DNA of 64,000 nt. It comes from Thalassomonas sp. RHCl1 (GTDB lineage Bacteria; Pseudomonadota; Gammaproteobacteria; Enterobacterales; Alteromonadaceae). This document shows positions 16,253 to 23,870 of the stretch, piece by piece; the first letter of the stretch is position 1, and each line of letters begins with the position of its first letter. The notes beneath the pieces are model-generated. The model saw only the letters and a program-made list of their open reading frames with translations. It was not told the origin of the DNA and did not search any database. The DNA is taken from the NCBI RefSeq assembly GCF_947387555.1, contig NZ_CANDNZ010000017.1, positions 62,001 to 126,000 on the forward strand, read 5' to 3'. The translations under genes were made by a program, and so were the position numbers.

Positions 16253-16885
16253 ATGAACATAAAAATATTAATAACCAGCCTGTTAACTATGTTGTTCGCT
16301 GCCAACCTCCAGGCCTTTGATGATGTCATTTATATCGCGGGCAGCAAGCACACTATCACCAAGCAGGCATTCAGCCAAAGCGGCTCTGTCTATACCGCCA
16401 AAATACCCGTCTCGGGAGATTATGGCCAGCAATTGATATTCGACATTGATGCCAGAATTTCCGGTAACGGCGCTATAGATACCGGCTTTGAGTGTCACAA
16501 GCTATACCCCCAGCCAGGCGGTTATTTCCTGATCGGCGCAGGCAACCCGCCGGATTGCACTTATACCACGGTAAACCCTTCTAACCAGTTTCGTTTTATC
16601 GTTGAAATGAATGCTTATTGCAGCAATATCGCTATCGGTACCGATATGGACAACCGCAATGCCTTACTGACCGCAGAGCAAGTTACGGCCATTAAAAACA
16701 GCGTCAATTCCTACGGTTTTATCGTCGGTAACCCCTACAACACCTACCGCAGCCTGAACCTGCTGGTTGACAATACTTTAGTCACCAACGGAAATTGCCA
16801 GGAATTAACCATAGAAGTAAAAGGCCTGGAACAAACCCATATCGGCACTATCGATATGGATATTCTGATTGGAGAAGTGTTTTAA
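16253..16885 (+). CDS. Hypothetical secreted protein (210 aa)
   Basis: Signal peptide at residues 1-21 (KILITSLLTMLFAANLQA), so probably periplasmic or secreted. The mature protein has Cys residues at ECHKLYP, PDCTYTT, AYCSNIA and GNCQEL, which would allow two disulfides. It is rich in beta-type alternation and ends IGTIDMDILIGEVF. No family recognised. AAAGGA lies six to eight bases before the ATG. The gene stands alone between divergent and convergent neighbours. Confidence 0.7.
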   Translation: MNIKILITSLLTMLFAANLQAFDDVIYIAGSKHTITKQAFSQSGSVYTAKIPVSGDYGQQLIFDIDARISGNGAIDTGFECHKLYPQPGGYFLIGAGNPPDCTYTTVNPSNQFRFIVEMNAYCSNIAIGTDMDNRNALLTAEQVTAIKNSVNSYGFIVGNPYNTYRSLNLLVDNTLVTNGNCQELTIEVKGLEQTHIGTIDMDILIGEVF

Positions 16886-16905
16886 CACCCAAGTCAACAC
16901 AGCAC

Positions 16906-17634
16906 TCACCAGCCGTCTTGAATGAAATTGATGATCCAGCGGGCAACCGCGATATCATCAACCCCGGCATCCAGGGAAGCCAAGCCTTCCCTGATCCTGT
17001 GGGCCGGGATCTTATCCCGGCGTTTTTCCATCAGGGCGGCAACATAGGCTTTGGGAAATTCCGGATGTCCCTGTATGCCCAGCAAGTGTTCAGTGAACTG
17101 TACCATATACAAAGGACAAAAGCGGCTGGCCGCCAACACTTCAGCCCCCGGGGGCAAGCTGATAACCTGATCCTGGTGGCAAGCCACAAGATCTATCGCT
17201 TTGCTGGCCGGCACCATCCAGGGTTTGTCTGCCCGTATATCGTTAAAGGACACTCCTATACCCCAGCCCCGCTGTGAGCACTCAACTTTGCCCCCCAACA
17301 CTTTCGCCAGTAGCTGGTGACCAAAACAAATGCCTACCAGCTTTTTCTGCTGCTGTGCCAACAAACGGATAAAGGCCTCCAGCTCCGCCAGCCAGGGCAA
17401 GTCATCATTAACCCCGCATGCACTGCCGCTGGTAAGATAACCGAGGTTTTCATCCGGGTTTTGTGGAAACTCTCCCCGGCGGACGTCATAAACAGTCAGC
17501 ACCAGATCGGGACATACCTGCTGCAATAAGCGGGTAAACATTTGCTGATAACCGCCAAATTCTCCCTGCAGCGGCGCCATGACATCATCACATAACAATA
17601 ACCCCAATTTCATACCCGTTTCCTTATCTGACAT
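16906..17634 (-). CDS. Class I glutamine amidotransferase, gamma-glutamyl amide hydrolase-like (242 aa)
   Basis: Type 1 GATase fold with nucleophile C103 in GICFGHQLL and the His-Glu pair H190/E192 in IQGHPEF. No synthase domain is attached, so it may act as a free gamma-glutamyl hydrolase, the role that PuuD plays in the Puu pathway. It lies last in a leftward cluster with an iron alcohol dehydrogenase, an aldehyde dehydrogenase and a PuuA-like ligase; in that setting the likely task is to remove glutamate from the oxidised gamma-glutamyl product. The ATG at 17634 is followed by a second in-frame Met (MKLGLLL) at residue 8, which is also a possible start. Confidence 0.85.
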   Translation of the reverse strand: MSDKETGMKLGLLLCDDVMAPLQGEFGGYQQMFTRLLQQVCPDLVLTVYDVRRGEFPQNPDENLGYLTSGSACGVNDDLPWLAELEAFIRLLAQQQKKLVGICFGHQLLAKVLGGKVECSQRGWGIGVSFNDIRADKPWMVPASKAIDLVACHQDQVISLPPGAEVLAASRFCPLYMVQFTEHLLGIQGHPEFPKAYVAALMEKRRDKIPAHRIREGLASLDAGVDDIAVARWIINFIQDGW

Positions 17635-17654
17635 CTGCCGCCTTTCTCCTTCAG

Positions 17655-18824
17655 CTATAGTTCGCCGTGTACGGCGCGAACAAAAATCTCCGAGTATTGC
17701 CCGGCACTAAAAGCAATGGGGTTGCCCGAGGCGCTGGGATCGGCGCAGGCCATTTCACCAATTTTCCCGGCTTCGCTGTCATCGATACCGATCTGGCTTA
17801 AATTGTCGGCGATGGCGATTTGTGCGCGTAAGCTTAATATCCAGGCAAGAAAACCGTCAAAACTGGTGTCTTCCAGGCCGATATAAGCCGATAACCGTTC
17901 AATTTTACCTGTTATCGCCTGCTCGTTAGCTTTAAGGACATAGGGCATCAGCACCGCATTTAACGTGCCATGGTGCGCATCATAAAGTGCCCCCAGCGGA
18001 TGAGCCAGGGCGTGCATCGCCCCCAGGCCTTTTTGAAACGCGGTAGCCCCCATGCTCGACGCCACCAGCATCTGCAAACGCGCCGATAAATCATGCCCCC
18101 GGTGTACCGCATTCACTAAGTTTTCCTTCACCAACCTTATGCCCTCAACCGCTATGCCCTGCGCCATAGGATGATAAAATGGGGAGCAAAGGGCTTCCAG
18201 ATTATGGGATAAGGCATCCATACCCGTCGCCGCGGTAATATGCGCCGGCAAGCCCGCGGTAAGTTCTGGATCCAACAGGACAATTTCCGGCAACATTTTC
18301 GGGTGGAAAATAATACGCTTTACCCGGGCACGGCTGTCCGTGATCACCGCTGCCCGGCCGACTTCCGAGCCGGTACCCGCCGTGGTCGGCACCGCGATAA
18401 CGGGCGCAATAGCCCCTTCATTGGCCTTGGTCCAGTTATCGCCGATATCTTCAAATGCCCAGAGCGGAAGCTGCTGCCCGCTCATAAAGGCCACCGCCTT
18501 GCCAACATCCAGCGCCGAGCCGCCGCCAAGGGCAATTACCCCGTCATGTTGTCCTGCATGAAAGGCCTTTACCCCTTCGCTGATATTGTCGCCATCGGGA
18601 TTTCCCTTAATACCACTAAATAAGGCACACTCCAGGGCGGCAGCCCGGCACAGACGCAAAGCCTCGGCCACCACAGGCAAAGCCGCCAGTGTCGGGTCTG
18701 TGACCAGCAAAGGGTTTTGCATCTTTAATGCCTTGCAGCTTTGCCCCAAAAAGCTCAGGCTTCCCGCCCCCGCCCTGATCTGACTGGGGTAATTCCAGTT
18801 GCCGGATAACATTTGCTGTGTCAT
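17655..18824 (-). CDS. Iron-containing (type III) alcohol dehydrogenase (389 aa)
   Basis: Oxidises an alcohol to an aldehyde with NAD(P)+. The nucleotide-binding block GGGSALDVGKAVA lies near residue 100, VPTTAGTGSEVGRAAVI follows, and the metal-binding stretch has MDALSHNLEALCSPFYHP and GLGAMHALAHPLGALYDAHHG with the histidine ligands. Length is normal (380-390). It lies between the amidotransferase (20 bp away) and the aldehyde dehydrogenase (58 bp away) on the same strand. The classical Puu pathway uses an amine oxidase here instead; an alcohol dehydrogenase suggests an amino-alcohol substrate. Confidence 0.93.
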   Translation of the reverse strand: MTQQMLSGNWNYPSQIRAGAGSLSFLGQSCKALKMQNPLLVTDPTLAALPVVAEALRLCRAAALECALFSGIKGNPDGDNISEGVKAFHAGQHDGVIALGGGSALDVGKAVAFMSGQQLPLWAFEDIGDNWTKANEGAIAPVIAVPTTAGTGSEVGRAAVITDSRARVKRIIFHPKMLPEIVLLDPELTAGLPAHITAATGMDALSHNLEALCSPFYHPMAQGIAVEGIRLVKENLVNAVHRGHDLSARLQMLVASSMGATAFQKGLGAMHALAHPLGALYDAHHGTLNAVLMPYVLKANEQAITGKIERLSAYIGLEDTSFDGFLAWILSLRAQIAIADNLSQIGIDDSEAGKIGEMACADPSASGNPIAFSAGQYSEIFVRAVHGEL

Positions 18825-18882
18825 TCAACACTCCAGATATAATATGTAGGTAAACGGATGACAAGGGGCGCCATAGTCCCTG

Positions 18883-20283
18883 TTATCCCGGATTAATAAA
18901 AAAAGATTTTGGCCGGGTTAAGGCATCAAATCCCAGCCTGGATAAACTGCAGCCTCGCCCGGATTGCTTCACCCCGGTCCAGGCCAATGCCGGATCAAGA
19001 TAGTCACAGCGGTTGATAAAAAAGGTCCCGGTTTCAATCTGCTCGCCTAATGCTATGCCCAGGTTTAAATCCCGGGTAAAAATAACCGCCGTGAGGCCAA
19101 ACTCACTGTCATTCATCAAGCTTAATGCCTGTGCGTCGCTGCTGACCTTGACTATGCCCACCACAGGACCGAAAGACTCTTGCCTCATCAGCGACATATC
19201 ATGAGTGACCTCAGTTAACAGTTGCGGGGTTAGATAAGGGCTGCCGGGTTTATCAAGCCCGCACGGATCCAGGCCATCGCCAGGATGGATATGGGCGATC
19301 GCCCCAGCGGCAATGGCCTGCGAAATTTGCCCGCGGACAAAATCCGCCGCCTCACCCCGGATCATAGGGCCAATTGTTGTTTCCGCTTCATCGGGACGCC
19401 CCAATTTGTATTGTTTGACCTGTGCCACCGCCCGGGAGATAAAAGCCTCATAAATATCTTCATGCACATAAATTCTTTCGATAGCACAGCATGATTGCCC
19501 GGAATTAAAAAATGCACCGTCAACCACAGTGGCCACCGCCAAATCAAGATCGGCATCACAGCGCACATAAGCCGGGTCTTTGCCGCCAAGCTCTAAACCC
19601 GCGCCGATAAAACGTCCCGCCAACGCCTGCTCCACCATGGCCCCGCCTTTAACCGAGCCGGTAAAACACACCTGGTGAATATCTCCCCGGCGAAGCACTT
19701 TTTGGGTATCGTCATGACTCAGGTGTAAATACTGAAAAACCCCTTCGGGCAAGCCCGCCTGCTCAAACGCCCGGTAGAAATGTTCGGCGCATAATGGCGT
19801 TTGTGCCGAATGTTTTAAAATCACGCTGTTGCCGGCTAATATCGCCGGCACTATGCTGTTTACCGCCGTCAAGTAGGGGTAATTCCAGGGGGCGATCACA
19901 AAAACCACCCCCAGGGGGTGACGTTTAATGATACGTTGTGCACCTTGTTCTTCACCCAAGTGAACCGGTGCTAACGCCTGCTCGGCAATGCCCATCATAT
20001 AACGGGCTCTTTGTTCGACCCCTTTGATTTCGCCTGCGCCATAACGGATCGGCCGCCCCATCATCCAACACAGATCTTTGACAATTTGTTCTTTTTGTCC
20101 GCTAAAGGCGGTCAGCATTTTCTCACACAGGGCTATCCGCTCGGCAACTGAGGTTTGTGACCAGGATTGTTGCGCCCTCATTGCCTGCGCCAACACCTTT
20201 TCGGTCTCATGCTCACCGGCATATGCCCGGATCGCATAAACACTGCCGTCTACCGGTGAAATGGTTTCCAGTTGTTTGTCCAT
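18883..20283 (-). CDS. NAD(P)-dependent aldehyde dehydrogenase (466 aa)
   Basis: Family blocks in order: APWNYPYLTAVNSIVPAILAGNSVILK, FTGSVKGGAMVEQA, LELGGKDPAYV with the general-base Glu near residue 232, and NSGQSCCAIERI with the catalytic Cys near 263. The C-terminus has GVKQSGRGCSLSRLG. In this cluster it would oxidise the gamma-glutamylamino aldehyde made by the alcohol dehydrogenase next door. Start MDKQLETISPVDGS at 20283 is the usual family N-terminus. Confidence 0.94.
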   Translation of the reverse strand: MDKQLETISPVDGSVYAIRAYAGEHETEKVLAQAMRAQQSWSQTSVAERIALCEKMLTAFSGQKEQIVKDLCWMMGRPIRYGAGEIKGVEQRARYMMGIAEQALAPVHLGEEQGAQRIIKRHPLGVVFVIAPWNYPYLTAVNSIVPAILAGNSVILKHSAQTPLCAEHFYRAFEQAGLPEGVFQYLHLSHDDTQKVLRRGDIHQVCFTGSVKGGAMVEQALAGRFIGAGLELGGKDPAYVRCDADLDLAVATVVDGAFFNSGQSCCAIERIYVHEDIYEAFISRAVAQVKQYKLGRPDEAETTIGPMIRGEAADFVRGQISQAIAAGAIAHIHPGDGLDPCGLDKPGSPYLTPQLLTEVTHDMSLMRQESFGPVVGIVKVSSDAQALSLMNDSEFGLTAVIFTRDLNLGIALGEQIETGTFFINRCDYLDPALAWTGVKQSGRGCSLSRLGFDALTRPKSFFINPG

Positions 20284-20337
20284 TAAGCTCCCCCGTTATT
20301 AAAACCTGTATAACTGCCCCGGCAACCAGCTCGAGCA

Positions 20338-21717
20338 CTAGATAATTTCGAAATAACGCGCCAGCTCCCAGTCGGTGATGTGTTTGCGAAATTCCTGCAC
20401 TTCCCAGTCACGGGTTGCACTAAAATGTTCGACAAACTCGGCCCCGAAGCATGCTTTTGCCGCTGCAGACTGACGAAAAGCCCGGGTCGCATCGCTGAGG
20501 TTATCCGGCAGTTTCAAAGCCTGCGGCAACTCTTGCTCATAGGCATTGCCGGTGAGCATCTCTCCCGGCGCCCATTGCTCTTTGATGCCGGTTAAGCCGG
20601 CGGCCAATGCCGCTGCCAGCGCCAGATAAGGATTGGCATCTGCCGAGCCGAGACGGAACTCAACCCTTTGGGACTTTTCACTGCCGGGGATCAGGCGCAG
20701 GGCCGTGGTACGGTTTTCACAGCCCCAGGTGGCATGGGTCGGCGCCCAATAACCGGGGATCACGCGGGAATAGGCATTGATGGTCGGGGCATACATGGCC
20801 ATAAATTCCGGCAGCAGTTGTTGCAAACCGGCAATAAAATGTCCTTGTTGTTGACTCATGGTCATATCCTGCCCGGCATCATAAAAAAGGCTATCTCCGG
20901 ATTGCTTATCCCGCAGGGAAAGATGGATATGGCCGGACTGCCCCGGATATTCATTTGACCACTTAGCCATAAAGGTCGCCATTAACTGGCGCCTTTGCGC
21001 CCAGACCTTGGTAAAGGTTTTAAACAAGGCGGCCTTATCGGCGGCCGCTTGGGCGCCGTCGACGCCAATCGCCGCCTCCAGTACCCCGGGGCCGGTTTCG
21101 GTATGCAGGCCTTCGATGGGAAAGTCCATCTCCCGCGCCAGTTGCAGCAACTCATGGTATAACTCGGCATGGGTGGAATTACGCAGCATGGAATAACCAA
21201 AAAAGCCTGGGGTAAAACTCGTTAAGTTACGGTAGCCCTTGGCCCGGACCGAGTCCGGAGTTTCGTTAAATAAAAAGAATTCATATTCAAAGGCGGCACA
21301 GGCATCCACCCCCATCTCATCCGCCATCGCCAGCACCCGGTTGAGGACATTCCTGGGACAGATGCTGGCGGTTGGTGCTTTGAATTCACATAGAAATAGC
21401 AGGGTATTTTCTTCCAGGGGTAATTCACGGCAGGTCTCGGGCAAAATCCTCACCGGTGCATCCGGATAACCTGTATGCCAGCCGGTATATTTCACCCCGG
21501 TGTTTTCATACAACTGATCCTGACTGTCCCAGCCGAGCACCACATCGCAAAAAGCAAAACCGTGTTCAAGCGCAGAAAAAAATTTCTCTTTACTCATATA
21601 TTTGCCGCGCATAACCCCGTCGATATCAAACAACCCCACCTTGACATAGGTTAAGTTTCGCTGTTCAACCAGCTGTTTGGCATCACTGACGGAATTGACA
21701 TCTCTGGGATTGATCAT
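20338..21717 (-). CDS. Glutamine synthetase-like gamma-glutamyl-amine ligase (PuuA family, 459 aa)
   Basis: Class I glutamine synthetase fold without the C-terminal adenylylation block. Visible blocks: VGLFDIDGVMRGKY, ETGPGVLEAAIG (metal-binding Glu), PGQSGHIHLSL, PGYWAPTHATWGCENRTTALRLIPG and VEFRLGSADANPYLALAAALAAG. It belongs with PuuA, GlnA3/GlnA4 and IpuC-type ligases, which join glutamate to an amine or amino alcohol with ATP. It is first in the leftward cluster, followed by aldehyde and alcohol dehydrogenases and a glutamine amidotransferase. The substrate cannot be read from sequence. The start ATG at 21717 matches the expected N-terminus. Confidence 0.9.
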   Translation of the reverse strand: MINPRDVNSVSDAKQLVEQRNLTYVKVGLFDIDGVMRGKYMSKEKFFSALEHGFAFCDVVLGWDSQDQLYENTGVKYTGWHTGYPDAPVRILPETCRELPLEENTLLFLCEFKAPTASICPRNVLNRVLAMADEMGVDACAAFEYEFFLFNETPDSVRAKGYRNLTSFTPGFFGYSMLRNSTHAELYHELLQLAREMDFPIEGLHTETGPGVLEAAIGVDGAQAAADKAALFKTFTKVWAQRRQLMATFMAKWSNEYPGQSGHIHLSLRDKQSGDSLFYDAGQDMTMSQQQGHFIAGLQQLLPEFMAMYAPTINAYSRVIPGYWAPTHATWGCENRTTALRLIPGSEKSQRVEFRLGSADANPYLALAAALAAGLTGIKEQWAPGEMLTGNAYEQELPQALKLPDNLSDATRAFRQSAAAKACFGAEFVEHFSATRDWEVQEFRKHITDWELARYFEII

Positions 21718-21912
21718 AGCTTTGCACCTTTGCGGTTAATTATTGTTATTTCAAGATAACGACATGTTTTTCTTTAGAGAAAACAAACAGAAAAGCTTAA
21801 GGACTGTCTTCTCTAAAAATAGCCGCAAATATCACAATGCACAAAATAAATAAGCTGCCATGAATAGCGAACCCGCTTTCTGCTTCAGGCTAAATCATCG
21901 GCAACAGCTGCT

Positions 21913-21929
21913 TGCACTTAATTCGTGCG
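21913..21929. promoter_or_regulatory. NtrC-type binding site upstream of narK
   Basis: TGCACTTAATTCGTGCG fits the 17-bp NtrC consensus TGCACYA-N3-TRGTGCA with one mismatch at the last base. A second half-site TAGTGCA lies at 21943-21949, 20 bp further on. Both are about 100 bp upstream of the sigma-54 promoter, the usual enhancer distance. Confidence 0.7.
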
Positions 21930-22022
21930 CTTTCCCCAACTTTAGTGCAAGCAAGCCCGGCAAACGAAAACACTCAACAATTAACATCATGATTAATAAG
22001 ACAATAAAATAAATTCTTTTGC

Positions 22023-22037
22023 TGGCATCACGATTGC
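22023..22037 (+). promoter_or_regulatory. Sigma-54 promoter of narK
   Basis: TGGCATCACGATTGC has the exact GG-N10-GC spacing and five of six bases in the -24 TGGCAC box, with TTGC at -12. The start of transcription would fall near 22049, about 74 bp before the narK ATG. Together with the upstream NtrC-type site this predicts induction under nitrogen limitation. Confidence 0.75.
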
Positions 22038-22122
22038 TGCCCTCTTTTGAGACTAAACCGTTCTGTGTCTCACAAAATAACAAGGCGCAGGGCTGATTGA
22101 TTTAGAATTAAGGAGTGTTTTG

Positions 22123-23598
22123 ATGAGTACTCAAGATGGCATTAAGATTTGGTCCTTCACCGGCAAAATGAAAGTTTTGCACTTAAGTTGGATCGCCTTT
22201 TTCATTAGCTTTGTTGTCTGGTTTAACCATGCCCCGCTGCTGGCGGTCATAGGGAGTAGCTTGGGATTGACTGCCAGTGAAATAAAAACACTGCTCATCC
22301 TTAATGTCGCCCTGACCATACCCGCGCGGGTGATTATCGGCATGCTCACCGATAAATACGGCCCCAGGCTGACCTACAGCTTATTGCTGGGTATCTGTAG
22401 TATCCCCTGCTTTATGTTTGCCATGGCAAACAGCTTTGAACAGGCAGCCATCGCCCGCTTTTTACTGGGCTTTATCGGCGCCGGCTTCGTGATTGGTATC
22501 CGCATGGTCAGTGAATGGTTTCCTGCCAATGAATTAGGCACCGCCGAAGGTATCTATGGCGGCTGGGGCAATTTCGGCTCCGCGGCGGCGGCAATGTCAT
22601 TACCCGGTATTGCCTTGTTTTTTGGCGGCGATGATGGCTGGCGTTATGCCATTGGCTTAAGCGGCTTACTTAGTTTGGTATTTAGTTTTATCTGGTATTT
22701 CAATGTCAATGATACACCCAAAGGCTCTACCTATTTCAAACCCAAGCAAACCGGCGCCATGGAAGTCACCAGCAAGGGCGATTTCTTTTTACTGCTGATA
22801 GCCAAGTTACCTATGTATGCCGCTTTGGTGCTGCTGACCTGGAAACTTTCTCCCGCCGGTGTGGATTTACTTTCCGAGACCGGCGCCAATATCGCCTATA
22901 TCGCTTTAGTCCTTTTATACCTGCTGGAAATCAAGCAAACCTATAAGGTCAACCACCAGGTCTTTAAAGAGGAAGTACCGGAAGCCCACCGTTATAAATT
23001 CAGACAAGTCGTAGTATTAAATGTGCTTTATTTTGCCACCTTCGGCTCTGAACTGGCGGTGATTTCTATGCTGCCGTTATTTTTTGCCGAAGTCTTCAGC
23101 CTGGATATGATTTATGCCGGCATGCTTGCTTCCCTGTACGCCTTTATGAATTTAATGTCCCGCCCCGGCGGCGGCTGGATCAGTGATAAATTCGGCCGTA
23201 AGAAAACCCTGTTGATTTTAACCGCGGGCCTGGCGCTGGGTTACCTGGCCATGTCCGCCATAGATAATACCTGGCCACTGTTTGTCGCCGTCATCGCCGC
23301 CATGGCCTGCTCTTTCTTTGTCCAGGCGGGCGAAGGGGCGGTATTTGCCGCCGTACCTTTGATTAAACGCCGTTTAACCGGACAAATCGCCGGTATGACA
23401 GGGGCTTATGGTAATGTCGGCGCTGTGGTCTATTTAACCGTCTTGTCTATGGTCAGCTATCAAACCTTCTTTTTAGTCATCGCCGGCACCGCAGTACTGG
23501 GTTTTACCGCCTTGTTATTTATGGAAGAGCCTAGCGGCACTATCACCGAAGTACGTGAAGACGGCACCATAGAATTAATCAATGTCTCCGGTCATTAG
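22123..23598 (+). CDS. narK: NarK/NasA-type nitrate/nitrite transporter, MFS (491 aa)
   Basis: Inner-membrane major facilitator protein with about 12 membrane segments. Diagnostic blocks of the nitrate/nitrite porter group are the N-terminal segment FISFVVWFNHAPL, GFIGAGFVIGIRMVSEWFP and GTAEGIYGGWGNFGSAAAAM (nitrate signature), and the second-half LMSRPGGGWISDKFGRKKTL. In assimilatory clusters this type brings nitrate in; the name nasA is used in Pseudomonas. ATG at 22123 follows AGGAG with good spacing; a TTG three bases earlier is ignored. Transcribed from a sigma-54 promoter with an NtrC-type site. The kinase/phosphatase gene follows, as in the Pseudomonas assimilation operon. Confidence 0.92.
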   Translation: MSTQDGIKIWSFTGKMKVLHLSWIAFFISFVVWFNHAPLLAVIGSSLGLTASEIKTLLILNVALTIPARVIIGMLTDKYGPRLTYSLLLGICSIPCFMFAMANSFEQAAIARFLLGFIGAGFVIGIRMVSEWFPANELGTAEGIYGGWGNFGSAAAAMSLPGIALFFGGDDGWRYAIGLSGLLSLVFSFIWYFNVNDTPKGSTYFKPKQTGAMEVTSKGDFFLLLIAKLPMYAALVLLTWKLSPAGVDLLSETGANIAYIALVLLYLLEIKQTYKVNHQVFKEEVPEAHRYKFRQVVVLNVLYFATFGSELAVISMLPLFFAEVFSLDMIYAGMLASLYAFMNLMSRPGGGWISDKFGRKKTLLILTAGLALGYLAMSAIDNTWPLFVAVIAAMACSFFVQAGEGAVFAAVPLIKRRLTGQIAGMTGAYGNVGAVVYLTVLSMVSYQTFFLVIAGTAVLGFTALLFMEEPSGTITEVREDGTIELINVSGH

Positions 23599-23608
23599 CA
23601 AAGCAAAC

Positions 23609-23650
23609 AATGCCATCAAGCAAAGCTGTTAAAAGGTACTTGATGGCATT
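23609..23650 (+). repeat. Perfect 12-bp inverted repeat after narK
   Basis: AATGCCATCAAG and CTTGATGGCATT pair perfectly around an 18-base loop, 10 bp after the narK stop. No T-run follows, so it is not a standard terminator; it may stabilise the narK 3' end or partly stop transcription before the kinase gene. Confidence 0.65.
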
Positions 23651-23689
23651 AATCCATATATCTTGCTCTTCAGAGCATTGATCAGGCTC

Positions 23690-23760
23690 AAGGAAGAGCC
23701 AAACGCAGTTATCACCGAAGTAGGTGAAAACACTATATTAATGAAGTTGTTCAATATTTC
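23690..23760 (+). pseudogene. Relic of a second narK 3' end
   Basis: The segment can be read in frame as EEPNAVITEVGENTILMK, which aligns with the last residues of NarK (EEPSGTITEVREDGTIELI). At DNA level GAAGAGCC and a 13-base block TATCACCGAAGTA are identical. This is a degraded copy of the narK tail lying 90 bp after the intact one, with no body of the gene attached. Confidence 0.7.
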
Positions 23761-23870
23761 TTGATCTTTTTTGCCGATAAAGACGACTTCAAGGAGCAAA
23801 TCCTTGCGTCTTGAAGTAGTATGGTTATAGGACGGGTTGTTACGACTAACCGAAATGAGTATCGGCTGTT

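Larger units (their letters stand above)
21718..22122. other. Divergent promoter region between the GS-like gene and narK
   Basis: About 405 bp without a credible gene (a 62-codon leftward frame at 21895-22083 overlaps regulatory DNA and has no ribosome site). It holds an NtrC-type palindrome and a sigma-54 promoter that point to narK, listed separately. No matching sigma-54 box was found for the leftward GS-like gene. Confidence 0.6.

Noticed and set aside
21895-22083. 62-codon leftward frame between the GS-like gene and narK
   Set aside because: It covers the NtrC site and sigma-54 promoter and lacks a ribosome site.
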